Assembly (NCBI GenBank): GCA_964593725.1
Contig: CAZQJS010000009.1
Location: 18,439 to 82,438, forward strand
Origin: JAIOSM01 sp964593725
GTDB lineage: Bacteria > Desulfobacterota > Desulfobacteria > Desulfobacterales > Desulfobacteraceae
Length of the DNA: 64,000 nucleotides
Reading direction: 5' to 3'
Below, piece after piece: positions 7,507-15,565 of this stretch; positions within the stretch are counted from its first letter, which is position 1; every line of letters starts with the position of its first letter. Made by a program: the position numbers and the translations under genes. Under the pieces are notes generated by a model, which was not told the DNA's origin, searched no databases, and saw nothing but the letters and a program-made list of their open reading frames with translations.

Positions 7507-9504
7507 ATGGCAAACCTGATCATAACTTCCCAATGCAGTAAACATTGCAGTTATTGTTTTGCAGATGCTGTGCTCAACAGCAGTATCTGCAACACAGTTC
7601 ATATGCCTATGGACCTGTTTGAAAAAGCATTGAAATTTTTAAAAAATTCAGGAATAAGCCAGGTTCGGTTTTTGGGGGGAGAGCCAACTTTGCATCCTGA
7701 CTTTACTAAGATGCTGCATAAAGCCCTTAAAGCTGATTTTAATGTTTTACTTTTTTCAAACGGGAATATAGCTGAAAATGTACTTAAGACCTTGGAGCAG
7801 ATTCCAAAGGAGCAAATTTCTGTTCTGATCAACCTTGACCATCCAGATGATACTGATTTGGCAGACCACTCTTTGTCAGAAACTTTTCTTCGGCTTAATA
7901 ATAGAATCATACCGGGAATAAATATCTATAAACCAGGAACCTCATTTGATTTTATACTGAAACTTATTAAAAAGTTTAATTTTTCAAAGATCATCAGGTT
8001 TGGTCTTGCCCACCCTGATATAACAGGTAAGAATATTTATCTGCGTCCGGTTTTTTATGATGTTGTCGGGCTGGAACTTGCTGAATTTGCATTAAGGATT
8101 CGATCCTGCGGTATAAAAATAGAGTTTGACTGCGGATTTGTGCCCTGTATGTTCCCGGAAAACAGCCATACCCTGTTTCAAAAAACCCATGCCCAAACAG
8201 GGCAGCGCTGCAGCCCAATACCTGATTTACTTCCCAATGGCAGGTTTATACCCTGTTTTCCCCTGGGAGATTTAAAGCAGATCCCATTAAAAGACAGTGT
8301 CAATAACAGCGCAGAAAAAATTAATCACCTGTTTTCATCAAAATTAAAACCACTTAAAACAACAGGAATATATAAAAAATGCTCTGTTTGTGAATTTATG
8401 ATCAAAGGGGAGTGCTCAGGAGGATGCAGGGCTGTGGTTTTAAAACGTTTTACCAATAATAAGGTTCTGTTCTCAGTTCCTGAAAAAGTGGTCCAGCCCA
8501 AAAAGAGCAGGTGCAGCAAAACAACAAAAAAACTGTGGACAATTCCCTATATTGACCAGCCTTTTTCATTCTGGGCAGCCATTGAAAAACAATACCGCAG
8601 TGATATAAAAGAGGTGTATGTTCCCTTTTTAAATCAGGAATCATTAAAAAAAGCTGTGCAGGCCTGTAAGTTTCCAGTGCTGGATATTGGAAGCGGGAGA
8701 CCTGGTCTGCCCCAGGTGCATTTGCCAGGCTTTCTGAACAGGACCGGGTTCAGGATTAATATATTGTTAAATCCTGTCATAACAGCCATATCCTCCGGCA
8801 GACTCCTTGATTCGATCATATATTACTTATCCTGCCTGTATGACAGGTATAATATTTCAAATATAACAATTACTGATCAATATCTTGCAATGGGCATAAA
8901 AAAAGCACTGCCCCAATTTAACATTACAGCTTCCGTGGTAATGGACATCTGCTCTCCTGCACAGATAAAGATGCTTGGAAACTGGTTTGACACCATTGTT
9001 ATTTCAACAAGGATAATGCGGGATTTTTCAACAATTAAAAACCTGGCAGAAACCAGGGGCGCATTTGATTTAAAACTCATTGTAAATGAATCATGCCTGC
9101 CCGGCTGCATACACAGAGTCCAGCATTTTTATGATATGACCTTTGCAAAGCACCCTGAATCACTATGCAGGACAACACTTGAAAAACATCCATGGATGCG
9201 TCTGACAGGATCCTGGGTTCTTCCACAGCACCTTTATCTTTATGATTCTGTATGCACAGGCTATAAACTTGCAGGCAGGGTGACATTGCAGAATCCTGAA
9301 TCCTATCTTAAAGTTCTTAATGCCTACATCAACAGAACTCAATTATCCCCGGAGGAGATTGGAGGCGGACCAGCATCTGTTTTAAACAAAATTCATATAA
9401 CAGAAGAGTTTTTTAAACATATGCTCATGTGCGATAAAAAATGCACTGATTGCAATGTGTGCAAAAATTATTATGAAAATGGAATCAATAATGGAATGGT
9501 CTGA
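7507..9504 (+). CDS. Radical SAM protein with long C-terminal extension (RS2)
   Basis: The 665-residue protein starts almost at the radical SAM motif (C10, C14, C17 in 'SQCSKHCSYCFAD'), with 'RFLGGEPTLHPDF' for the GGEP motif. A SPASM/twitch-like region follows ('RCSPIPDLLPNGRFIPCF', 'CSVCEFMIKGECSGGC'). Roughly residues 345-640 form an additional domain unlike SPASM; 'LIVNESCLPGCIHRVQHF' is reminiscent of U32/UbiU-type Fe-S proteins, but this is a weak resemblance. The protein ends in a compact cysteine cluster ('CDKKCTDCNVC'). It may therefore bind several Fe-S clusters. The stop overlaps the next radical SAM gene, so expression is coupled. Confidence 0.82.
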   Translation: MANLIITSQCSKHCSYCFADAVLNSSICNTVHMPMDLFEKALKFLKNSGISQVRFLGGEPTLHPDFTKMLHKALKADFNVLLFSNGNIAENVLKTLEQIPKEQISVLINLDHPDDTDLADHSLSETFLRLNNRIIPGINIYKPGTSFDFILKLIKKFNFSKIIRFGLAHPDITGKNIYLRPVFYDVVGLELAEFALRIRSCGIKIEFDCGFVPCMFPENSHTLFQKTHAQTGQRCSPIPDLLPNGRFIPCFPLGDLKQIPLKDSVNNSAEKINHLFSSKLKPLKTTGIYKKCSVCEFMIKGECSGGCRAVVLKRFTNNKVLFSVPEKVVQPKKSRCSKTTKKLWTIPYIDQPFSFWAAIEKQYRSDIKEVYVPFLNQESLKKAVQACKFPVLDIGSGRPGLPQVHLPGFLNRTGFRINILLNPVITAISSGRLLDSIIYYLSCLYDRYNISNITITDQYLAMGIKKALPQFNITASVVMDICSPAQIKMLGNWFDTIVISTRIMRDFSTIKNLAETRGAFDLKLIVNESCLPGCIHRVQHFYDMTFAKHPESLCRTTLEKHPWMRLTGSWVLPQHLYLYDSVCTGYKLAGRVTLQNPESYLKVLNAYINRTQLSPEEIGGGPASVLNKIHITEEFFKHMLMCDKKCTDCNVCKNYYENGINNGMV

Positions 9505-12238
9505 AACTGTATTTAGAAAAATTGATAATGATCTGCCTGTTTTTGCCTGCCTCCATGGCCTGTACCTTGTTTTATATACTCCGGGCAATATTGCAGTTTT
9601 AAAATCATCGGATAAAAAAAAGATATATGCCTTTTTTGCAGGAGATCTTAATGCACTTTCAGGCTTTGGGGAAAAAAAGAGTGTTTTTATGATAAAGGAC
9701 TGTGCACAAAAGAGCCTTGCAGTTGTTGAAAAACAAAAAAACACCAGGTATGAGCCTGTTAACCTGACAATCTATTTAAGTAATGAATGCAATTGCAGGT
9801 GCAGGTACTGCTTTTCCCAAAGGCGCCCCAAACCTCCGGATATATTGAATGGACACCTTCTTTCCATTGAAGCTTTGAAAAGCGGTGCAAAAATTGTCGG
9901 TTTAAATTGCGCAAAAAACAACCTTCCCTTTTCCATTACAATCCATGGTGGCGGAGAGCCCATGCTTTACCCGGAAACAGTAAAAAAAACAATTAAAGAG
10001 ACCAAAAAAATTGCAAAAAACTATAATATTGGCTGGCAGGGTCATCTTGCCACCAACGGCACATTTGATGATAAGAACTTATCATGGATTGTGGATCATT
10101 TCTCCTCAATCGGGCTGTCCTGTGATGGTCCGCCTGATATTCAAAACAGGCAAAGACCCTTTTACAATAAAATGCCAACTTCAGACCAGGTTGAAAAGAA
10201 CAGTGCCATTATTTTAAAAAAAACAGGAAAACTTGAAATCCGGGCAACAATTACGCCTGACACATTAAAACGTCAATCTGAAATTGCAGCATACCTGTGC
10301 AGCATCCTTGGGGCAACACATATACGGTTTGAGCCGGTATACCGGCAAAATGCATACAACCAGCAAGGTTTTTGTTCCAAGGATGCCAATGCTTTTGTCC
10401 ACCATTTTATATCGGCACAGGAAACAGCAGGCAAATATGGCTGTGACCTCTCTTTTTCAGGTGTGAGAATGGATTCGCTTCACTCATCATATTGCAGTCT
10501 ATTAAAGAATACCCTCCATCTTCTTCCTGACAATACAGCGACTGCATGTTTTTTTTCAACAGATTCGACCTCTGAAACAGGCAGGCAGTACCTTGTGGGA
10601 AAATTCGGACAGAACAATAAATTTATTTTTGATAATGACAAAATCAAATCCCATATCACTGCCAGTACTTTAATTAATAAAAGGTGCAGTAAGTGTATTA
10701 ATATTTTCCATTGCGCAGGAACATGTCCTGAAATCTGTACAATTGTTAAAACAGATACAACAAAACAGCAAAGGGAGGCTGCATTGTTCCGATGCCTTGT
10801 CCAGAAAAAATTAACTTTTAGATGGATTATGGATGCAGTTGACAATATCATTGCCAGTCAAAAAGAGCCAAAACAGATTTTGTACACTGGCAGAAATGAT
10901 ATTGATGAAATCCTGGATGCAATCCCTGATGCACTGGATAAAAATTTCATACTCAATCAATATAAAGCCCTTAATACTGATCATGAAGATGGGTACAAAA
11001 TCAGTGACAACCTGCTTCCGTCTCCCATATGGCAGAAAAGGGGGTATGATTGTTCAGATACAGAAGCAGAAGCTTATTTATCAGATAAGATCAAATCTGT
11101 CTGTAAAACAAGCCCTGTTTCCATATATCTGCATATTCCCTTCTGCATAAACAAATGTGCTTTTTGCGATTGTTATTCCCTTTCTGTACAATCAAACAGC
11201 TCCACCAGGCAGAAAAAGCTTGTAAATGCCCTGGAAAAGGAGATGGATTTCTGGACCCAATCAGGTTGCCTGGGCAGCTGCCCTGTAACCACGATCCACT
11301 TTGGCGGAGGAACCCCTACTTTTTTACAGCCTGAACTTTTCAAAGATATTATACTCAAATTAAAACAAAGTTTTTCAATATCTTTAAAAACCGAACTTGC
11401 TGTTGAATCAACTGCTTTTTTACTTTCAGATGCTCAATTTATACACTTGCAAAAATTAAATATCAGTCGTCTGCACATTGGAGTTCAGACACTTTGTGAT
11501 TCTTTAAGGGCAAGGATCGGAAGAACAATGAAAAGCCAGGAAGTGATTGATAGAATTAAAAAATCTTTATCCCTGGGATTTATCACATCTGCAGATATTA
11601 TATATGGATTACCCGGGCAGACAACCATGGACATATATAATACTGTTTGTAAACTTATGGATACTGGTATACATGGTATATCATTTTACAGGCTTTCCAT
11701 GTCTGCCAATAATAAACTATTTACAACCAGGTACTCAGAAATCATGCCAAATTCCCTTGAAACCTATGTGATGCTGCACATGCTTGATCAATTGCTTTTT
11801 AACGCAGGGTACAGGAAAAATCATTTTTCCCATTTTGCCCTGCCAGAGGATCAAAACCTCTATTTCAGGCATGCAGCCAGGAATGAAAACCTTATTGCCA
11901 TGGGTCCGGTGAGCAATGGTATATTAGATTCCATGCACTATAAACATAAAAAATACACTTCCTATGTAAAAAACGGGCAGACACCTGCAATAGAAGGCAT
12001 TATCCAGGAGACCCGACCAGAGCACCAGGAAAGCAGAATAGTCAATGCAATAATGTCAGGCTCTTTTGACAAAACTTTTTTTAAGGATTCAATCCTGCCA
12101 GATAAATGGCTGCAGCATAAAATGATCGGTTTTAATCCGGAAAACAATAACTATTATTTAAAGGGAAACGGTTCATACTTAATATCCGGCATGATCCGTG
12201 ATGTTCACACAAGCCTGAACCGGGAAATGCATAATTAA
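9491..12238 (+). CDS. Double radical SAM fusion: SPASM-type plus HemN/HemW-like (RS3)
   Basis: I chose ATG 9491 (14-base overlap with RS2); in-frame ATGs at 9455, 9473 and 9479 are alternatives. The product is about 915 residues with two complete radical SAM modules. Module 1 has C100, C104 and C107 ('ECNCRCRYCF'), 'IHGGGEPMLYP', 'LSCDGPPDIQNRQRP' and a SPASM-like 'CSKCINIFHCAGTC'. Module 2 has C552, C556, C559 and C561 ('LHIPFCINKCAFCDCYS'), 'IHFGGGTPTFL', 'HIGVQTL' and 'IYGLPGQT', the hallmarks of the HemN/HemW family. Module 1 resembles RS4. I know of no named family with this fusion. Two chemistries, for example peptide crosslinking plus a HemN-like methylation or oxidation, could act in one polypeptide; that is inference. 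Confidence 0.85.
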   Translation: MEWSETVFRKIDNDLPVFACLHGLYLVLYTPGNIAVLKSSDKKKIYAFFAGDLNALSGFGEKKSVFMIKDCAQKSLAVVEKQKNTRYEPVNLTIYLSNECNCRCRYCFSQRRPKPPDILNGHLLSIEALKSGAKIVGLNCAKNNLPFSITIHGGGEPMLYPETVKKTIKETKKIAKNYNIGWQGHLATNGTFDDKNLSWIVDHFSSIGLSCDGPPDIQNRQRPFYNKMPTSDQVEKNSAIILKKTGKLEIRATITPDTLKRQSEIAAYLCSILGATHIRFEPVYRQNAYNQQGFCSKDANAFVHHFISAQETAGKYGCDLSFSGVRMDSLHSSYCSLLKNTLHLLPDNTATACFFSTDSTSETGRQYLVGKFGQNNKFIFDNDKIKSHITASTLINKRCSKCINIFHCAGTCPEICTIVKTDTTKQQREAALFRCLVQKKLTFRWIMDAVDNIIASQKEPKQILYTGRNDIDEILDAIPDALDKNFILNQYKALNTDHEDGYKISDNLLPSPIWQKRGYDCSDTEAEAYLSDKIKSVCKTSPVSIYLHIPFCINKCAFCDCYSLSVQSNSSTRQKKLVNALEKEMDFWTQSGCLGSCPVTTIHFGGGTPTFLQPELFKDIILKLKQSFSISLKTELAVESTAFLLSDAQFIHLQKLNISRLHIGVQTLCDSLRARIGRTMKSQEVIDRIKKSLSLGFITSADIIYGLPGQTTMDIYNTVCKLMDTGIHGISFYRLSMSANNKLFTTRYSEIMPNSLETYVMLHMLDQLLFNAGYRKNHFSHFALPEDQNLYFRHAARNENLIAMGPVSNGILDSMHYKHKKYTSYVKNGQTPAIEGIIQETRPEHQESRIVNAIMSGSFDKTFFKDSILPDKWLQHKMIGFNPENNNYYLKGNGSYLISGMIRDVHTSLNREMHN

Positions 12239-12336
12239 AAAGTTTTTATTTTTTTTGTTAATTTGAGCATGATTTATTTCAAGCACGGCAATAAATGTTT
12301 TGACATTTTTGTACTGCATTGCTAACTAGATTATTT

Positions 12337-12873
12337 ATGTTGCGAATGATGAAAATTAAAAAATTAATAACTTATCTCTGGGGAAAAAAATCAGAGCTGA
12401 AAAGCATGGATGAGCGGGATCTCCTTCTTGCAAAACTTGTTGTGGAGATTCACAGGAAAAGATTACACTCTCAGTTTGTTTTTGTACCATTGTTTTCCAT
12501 TTACCAGATTCATCCCATCAACCGCAGCAGTTCTCTGGACAAGACTCAAAACCGGATTAAAGCTCTGCAGGCAAAGAAGACCCAACTTATTAAAGCCCAA
12601 AGGATTTCCAATGATGACCTTGCCATGCACCTGCCGTCTGTTTCATCAATCAAGGCAGTGCAGGAAAACAGAAACTCATATCTTGCATACGAAGGAAACG
12701 GCCGCCTGGTTGCCCTCAGAACTGTTTTTTCTCCTGATGATAATATTTTTATAGAGATTGAAGAGTATTGTTTTGAAAACGCCTCAAATATTATTCAAAA
12801 AATGAATAAACTCAGGCAGCTGCATGGTTTGATTGCTGATAACAATGAACCGGAACAGGGCAGTAGAGGATAA
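12337..12873 (+). CDS. ParB-like (sulfiredoxin-fold?) protein of unknown function
   Basis: The product has about 178 residues. ATG 12337 is the first of several possible starts (12346, 12349; TTG at 12319) and none has a strong ribosome-binding site; a TTGACA hexamer lies at 12300-12305. The segment near residues 90-150, with 'MHLPSVSSIKAVQEN' followed by 'YEGNGRLVALRTVF' and 'IEIEEYCF', resembles the ParB N-terminal nuclease/sulfiredoxin-like fold, where a G-x-x-R-x-x-A motif binds nucleotide. The stop overlaps the following metallophosphoesterase start by one base, so they are coupled. Role unknown; a nucleotide-binding or kinase activity is possible from the fold alone. Confidence 0.6.
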   Translation: MLRMMKIKKLITYLWGKKSELKSMDERDLLLAKLVVEIHRKRLHSQFVFVPLFSIYQIHPINRSSSLDKTQNRIKALQAKKTQLIKAQRISNDDLAMHLPSVSSIKAVQENRNSYLAYEGNGRLVALRTVFSPDDNIFIEIEEYCFENASNIIQKMNKLRQLHGLIADNNEPEQGSRG

Positions 12874-13571
12874 TGAAAGGGTTTGTCATATCAGATCTGC
12901 ATATTTTTTCCAGGCGTTCCAATGCCAATGATATTCTAAATTCCATGCACATGCAGGTCAAAGATGCAGACTTTTTAGTATTAAACGGAGATATATTTGA
13001 TTTTGAATGGACAACCCTTGAGTCAATTGATAAAACAATCTTTGAAGCTGTGAAGTGGTTAGGTGATTTGTCTTTTCAATACCCTGATTGCTGCATCTAT
13101 TATATACTTGGAAACCATGACAGTCTGGAGCCGTTTGCAGTATTAATCAGAAAGATGACCCATAAACTGACTAATCTTAAAGTGATAAATACACATCTGG
13201 TTCTGGGCAGTCACCTTTTTATACACGGAGATTTGCCCCTGGCCCGTAAAAACCCCTGGGTGCGCAGCCTTAAAAAGAAAGTTTCCAAACGAAATCATTT
13301 TTTCCATATCTGTTATGAATATGCAGTCAAATTTAACCTGCATAAAATAGTGTATTCCTATTTTTCCCCTGAATATTGTTCCGACCGGATATTTAAGGCC
13401 CTGCAAAAGTACCCTGAAAATTTTCTGGAACAAATCGAGCATATCTATTTTGGCCATACACATTTGCCTTTTACTGAATATCCACACAAGAATTATTTGT
13501 TCCATAATACCGGATCAGCAATCAATGGCATGGGGAATAACTTGATCGAGGTACAATATGAATCCAGCTGA
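12873..13571 (+). CDS. Calcineurin-like metallophosphoesterase (LpxH-like)
   Basis: The 232-residue protein shows the metallophosphoesterase motifs in order: D-x-H ('VISDLHIF', residues 5-12), GD ('LNGDIFDF'), GNHD ('YILGNHDSL'), an 'IHGD' strand and GHTH ('YFGHTHLPF'). The build is close to UDP-2,3-diacylglucosamine hydrolases, but I cannot assign that reaction. The start shares a base with the previous stop, and its own end overlaps the next gene by 14 bases, giving a tightly coupled trio. Pairing with a CDP-alcohol phosphatidyltransferase suggests phospholipid or head-group metabolism inside the radical SAM block. Confidence 0.8.
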   Translation: MKGFVISDLHIFSRRSNANDILNSMHMQVKDADFLVLNGDIFDFEWTTLESIDKTIFEAVKWLGDLSFQYPDCCIYYILGNHDSLEPFAVLIRKMTHKLTNLKVINTHLVLGSHLFIHGDLPLARKNPWVRSLKKKVSKRNHFFHICYEYAVKFNLHKIVYSYFSPEYCSDRIFKALQKYPENFLEQIEHIYFGHTHLPFTEYPHKNYLFHNTGSAINGMGNNLIEVQYESS

Positions 13572-14175
13572 CAAAGGGAAAAGTGACTGCTACAGCGCAG
13601 GAGACAGAAAACTGATGGAGCTGTCCCAGAAAATACGCGGAACAGTTCTGCTTCCTGTATTAAAAGCTCTTACCGGATTGGGTATACGCCCCAATCAGAT
13701 AACTTTTTTTTCCCTTATTTCTGGCTGGCTTGCCTCTTATTTGATTTTTATTAACCAATATAAAAGCGCACTGTTTTTACTTTTGGTCCATGTGCTTCTG
13801 GATGGAATTGACGGGCCATTAGCCCGCCACCAGAAGATCAGCTCCAATGCAGGTTCATTTGTAGATACTTTAGTTGATCAAATTGTTGTCACCTGTCTTG
13901 CAATAGTGTTAATGGAAAAAGGGATTCTTGGGGTTTTTCCAGGCGGCATCTATATTTTTGTTTATACGTCAGTGGTTACATTCTCCATGGTTCGCAATGC
14001 AATCAGAATTCCTTATCTTTGGATACTGAGACCGCGTTTTCCAGTCTATTTATGGTTGATTTTTGAATTTACAATTTTTCCAGATACAATTAACTGGGTT
14101 GTCTGGCTGTGCAATATTATTTTAATAATTAATTTTCATGATGGGTTTTGTAAATTAAAGAACAGCATAAAATGA
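13558..14175 (+). CDS. CDP-alcohol phosphatidyltransferase family membrane enzyme
   Basis: The 205-residue integral membrane protein contains the complete family signature DGx2ARx8Gx3Dx3D, beginning 'DGPLARHQ' and ending 'GSFVDTLVD' (about residues 85-107), the Mg-binding active site of these enzymes. Several hydrophobic helices follow. Family members transfer a phosphatidyl or similar group from a CDP-activated donor to an alcohol such as glycerol phosphate, inositol or serine. The acceptor cannot be read from sequence. It overlaps the metallophosphoesterase, which could remove a phosphate from the product as PgpA-type enzymes do; that is inference. Its place between RS3 and RS4 is unusual. 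Confidence 0.82.
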   Translation: MNPADKGKSDCYSAGDRKLMELSQKIRGTVLLPVLKALTGLGIRPNQITFFSLISGWLASYLIFINQYKSALFLLLVHVLLDGIDGPLARHQKISSNAGSFVDTLVDQIVVTCLAIVLMEKGILGVFPGGIYIFVYTSVVTFSMVRNAIRIPYLWILRPRFPVYLWLIFEFTIFPDTINWVVWLCNIILIINFHDGFCKLKNSIK

Positions 14176-14244
14176 TCAGAAAAACAGAGCAAGTTTGTCA
14201 GTTGTTATTATTGATCATACTTATAAACAGGTGGTGGAATATCC

Positions 14245-15519
14245 ATGGTAATCTTTTTCATTCCTTTTCATGACAAGTATATTATTTACCGTCCCCTTGT
14301 GCAATCAGCCTTTATTGGCAACAAAACAACAGTTGAACTTATTAAAAACAGAGCCATTGATAAAAACAGCAGGTTTCATGATTTTTTAACAACAATAAAC
14401 TTTTTTGCACCTGACCCAATGGCTGCCGATATAAAAACAAAGGAATATGCTCCAACCCAGGCAGTATTGCTCATGACAAACAGATGCAGTTTAAGGTGTA
14501 TTTACTGCTATGCTGATGCCGGGGATAAACCTGGAAAAGACCTTTCTGAAAAACTTGGGTTTAAAGCTGTTGATGTGGTGGAAAAAAATGCAGGGGCAAA
14601 GGGCCTGGCAAAATTTGAGCTGGTTTTCCATGGAGGAGGAGAACCTGTTTTAAACTGGACAGTATTAAAATCAGTTTGCAGATATGCCAGGAATAAAACA
14701 ATCCCCTGTGATATTTCAATATGTTCCAATGGGCTCTGGAATGACAGACAGACAGAATGGCTTATTGAAAATATAAATAATTTTACAATCTCCTTTGATG
14801 GCATGGAAGATGTTCAAAATTTCCAGCGCCCCGGGAAAAACAGAGAAAAATCATTTGATAATGTTTTTAAAACAATTAAGACTCTGGATAAATCTTTGGT
14901 TGAATATGGTATTCGCCTGACTGTTACCCCTGAAAACATAAACACGCTTCCTGAATCCATTAGATTTTTGTGCACAAGTACAAATTGCCGGAATATTCAG
15001 GTTGAACCGGCTTTTTATATGTGGAGGAACAGTAGAATCACGCCTGACACAAATGATATTGACAGGTTCATTAAAATGTTCATTAAAAGCCTTGCAACTG
15101 CCCATAAGCACAACCGGTCTTTAACTTATTCCGGGGCGCGCCCGTGGAATAACTCCTCTGTTTTCTGTACAGCTTTGTACTCATCCCTTATTGTCAGTTC
15201 TTCCGGAGAATTGACAGGCTGCTATGAGGTTACAGACCAGGAACATCCTTTATATGATATATTCACCTTTGGCACCTTGTCAGAATCAGGCATTGAGATT
15301 AATAAAGAAAAAAGAAATTTTTTAATGATTGAAAACAAAAACCGTCTGTCCAGATGTAATGATTGCTTTTGCCTCTATCATTGCGCAGGTGACTGCATGG
15401 TTAAAAACATGAATGGAGAAAAAAAGTATGGACAAGCAGGTGTCAGGTGCAAAATAAACCGTGCAGTTACAAAGGAGATGATTCTGAGAAATATTCATTA
15501 TAATTATGATATTCAATGA
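14245..15519 (+). CDS. Radical SAM/SPASM protein (RS4)
   Basis: This 424-residue protein has a start at 14245 with AGGTGGTGGA upstream. The radical SAM cysteines are C81, C85 and C88 ('NRCSLRCIYCYAD'), followed by 'VFHGGGEPVLNW' and 'ISFDGMEDVQNFQRPG'. The SPASM region has 'FCTALYSSLIVSSSGELTGC', 'RCNDCFCLYHCAGDC' and a final 'GVRCKI'. The GGGEP and 'QNFQRP' elements and the HCAGDC box match the first module of RS3 closely, so the two are likely paralogues. The N-terminal 70 residues ('FFIPFHDKYIIYRPLVQSAFIGN') look like the small N-terminal domain of peptide-modifying SPASM enzymes. It sits directly upstream of the exported LamG-like and WD40 proteins. Confidence 0.88.
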   Translation: MVIFFIPFHDKYIIYRPLVQSAFIGNKTTVELIKNRAIDKNSRFHDFLTTINFFAPDPMAADIKTKEYAPTQAVLLMTNRCSLRCIYCYADAGDKPGKDLSEKLGFKAVDVVEKNAGAKGLAKFELVFHGGGEPVLNWTVLKSVCRYARNKTIPCDISICSNGLWNDRQTEWLIENINNFTISFDGMEDVQNFQRPGKNREKSFDNVFKTIKTLDKSLVEYGIRLTVTPENINTLPESIRFLCTSTNCRNIQVEPAFYMWRNSRITPDTNDIDRFIKMFIKSLATAHKHNRSLTYSGARPWNNSSVFCTALYSSLIVSSSGELTGCYEVTDQEHPLYDIFTFGTLSESGIEINKEKRNFLMIENKNRLSRCNDCFCLYHCAGDCMVKNMNGEKKYGQAGVRCKINRAVTKEMILRNIHYNYDIQ

Positions 15520-15565
15520 TTTTTATGGTAAGGTTTCGGAAGAAAGCATCTAAAGGGGGTCTAAA

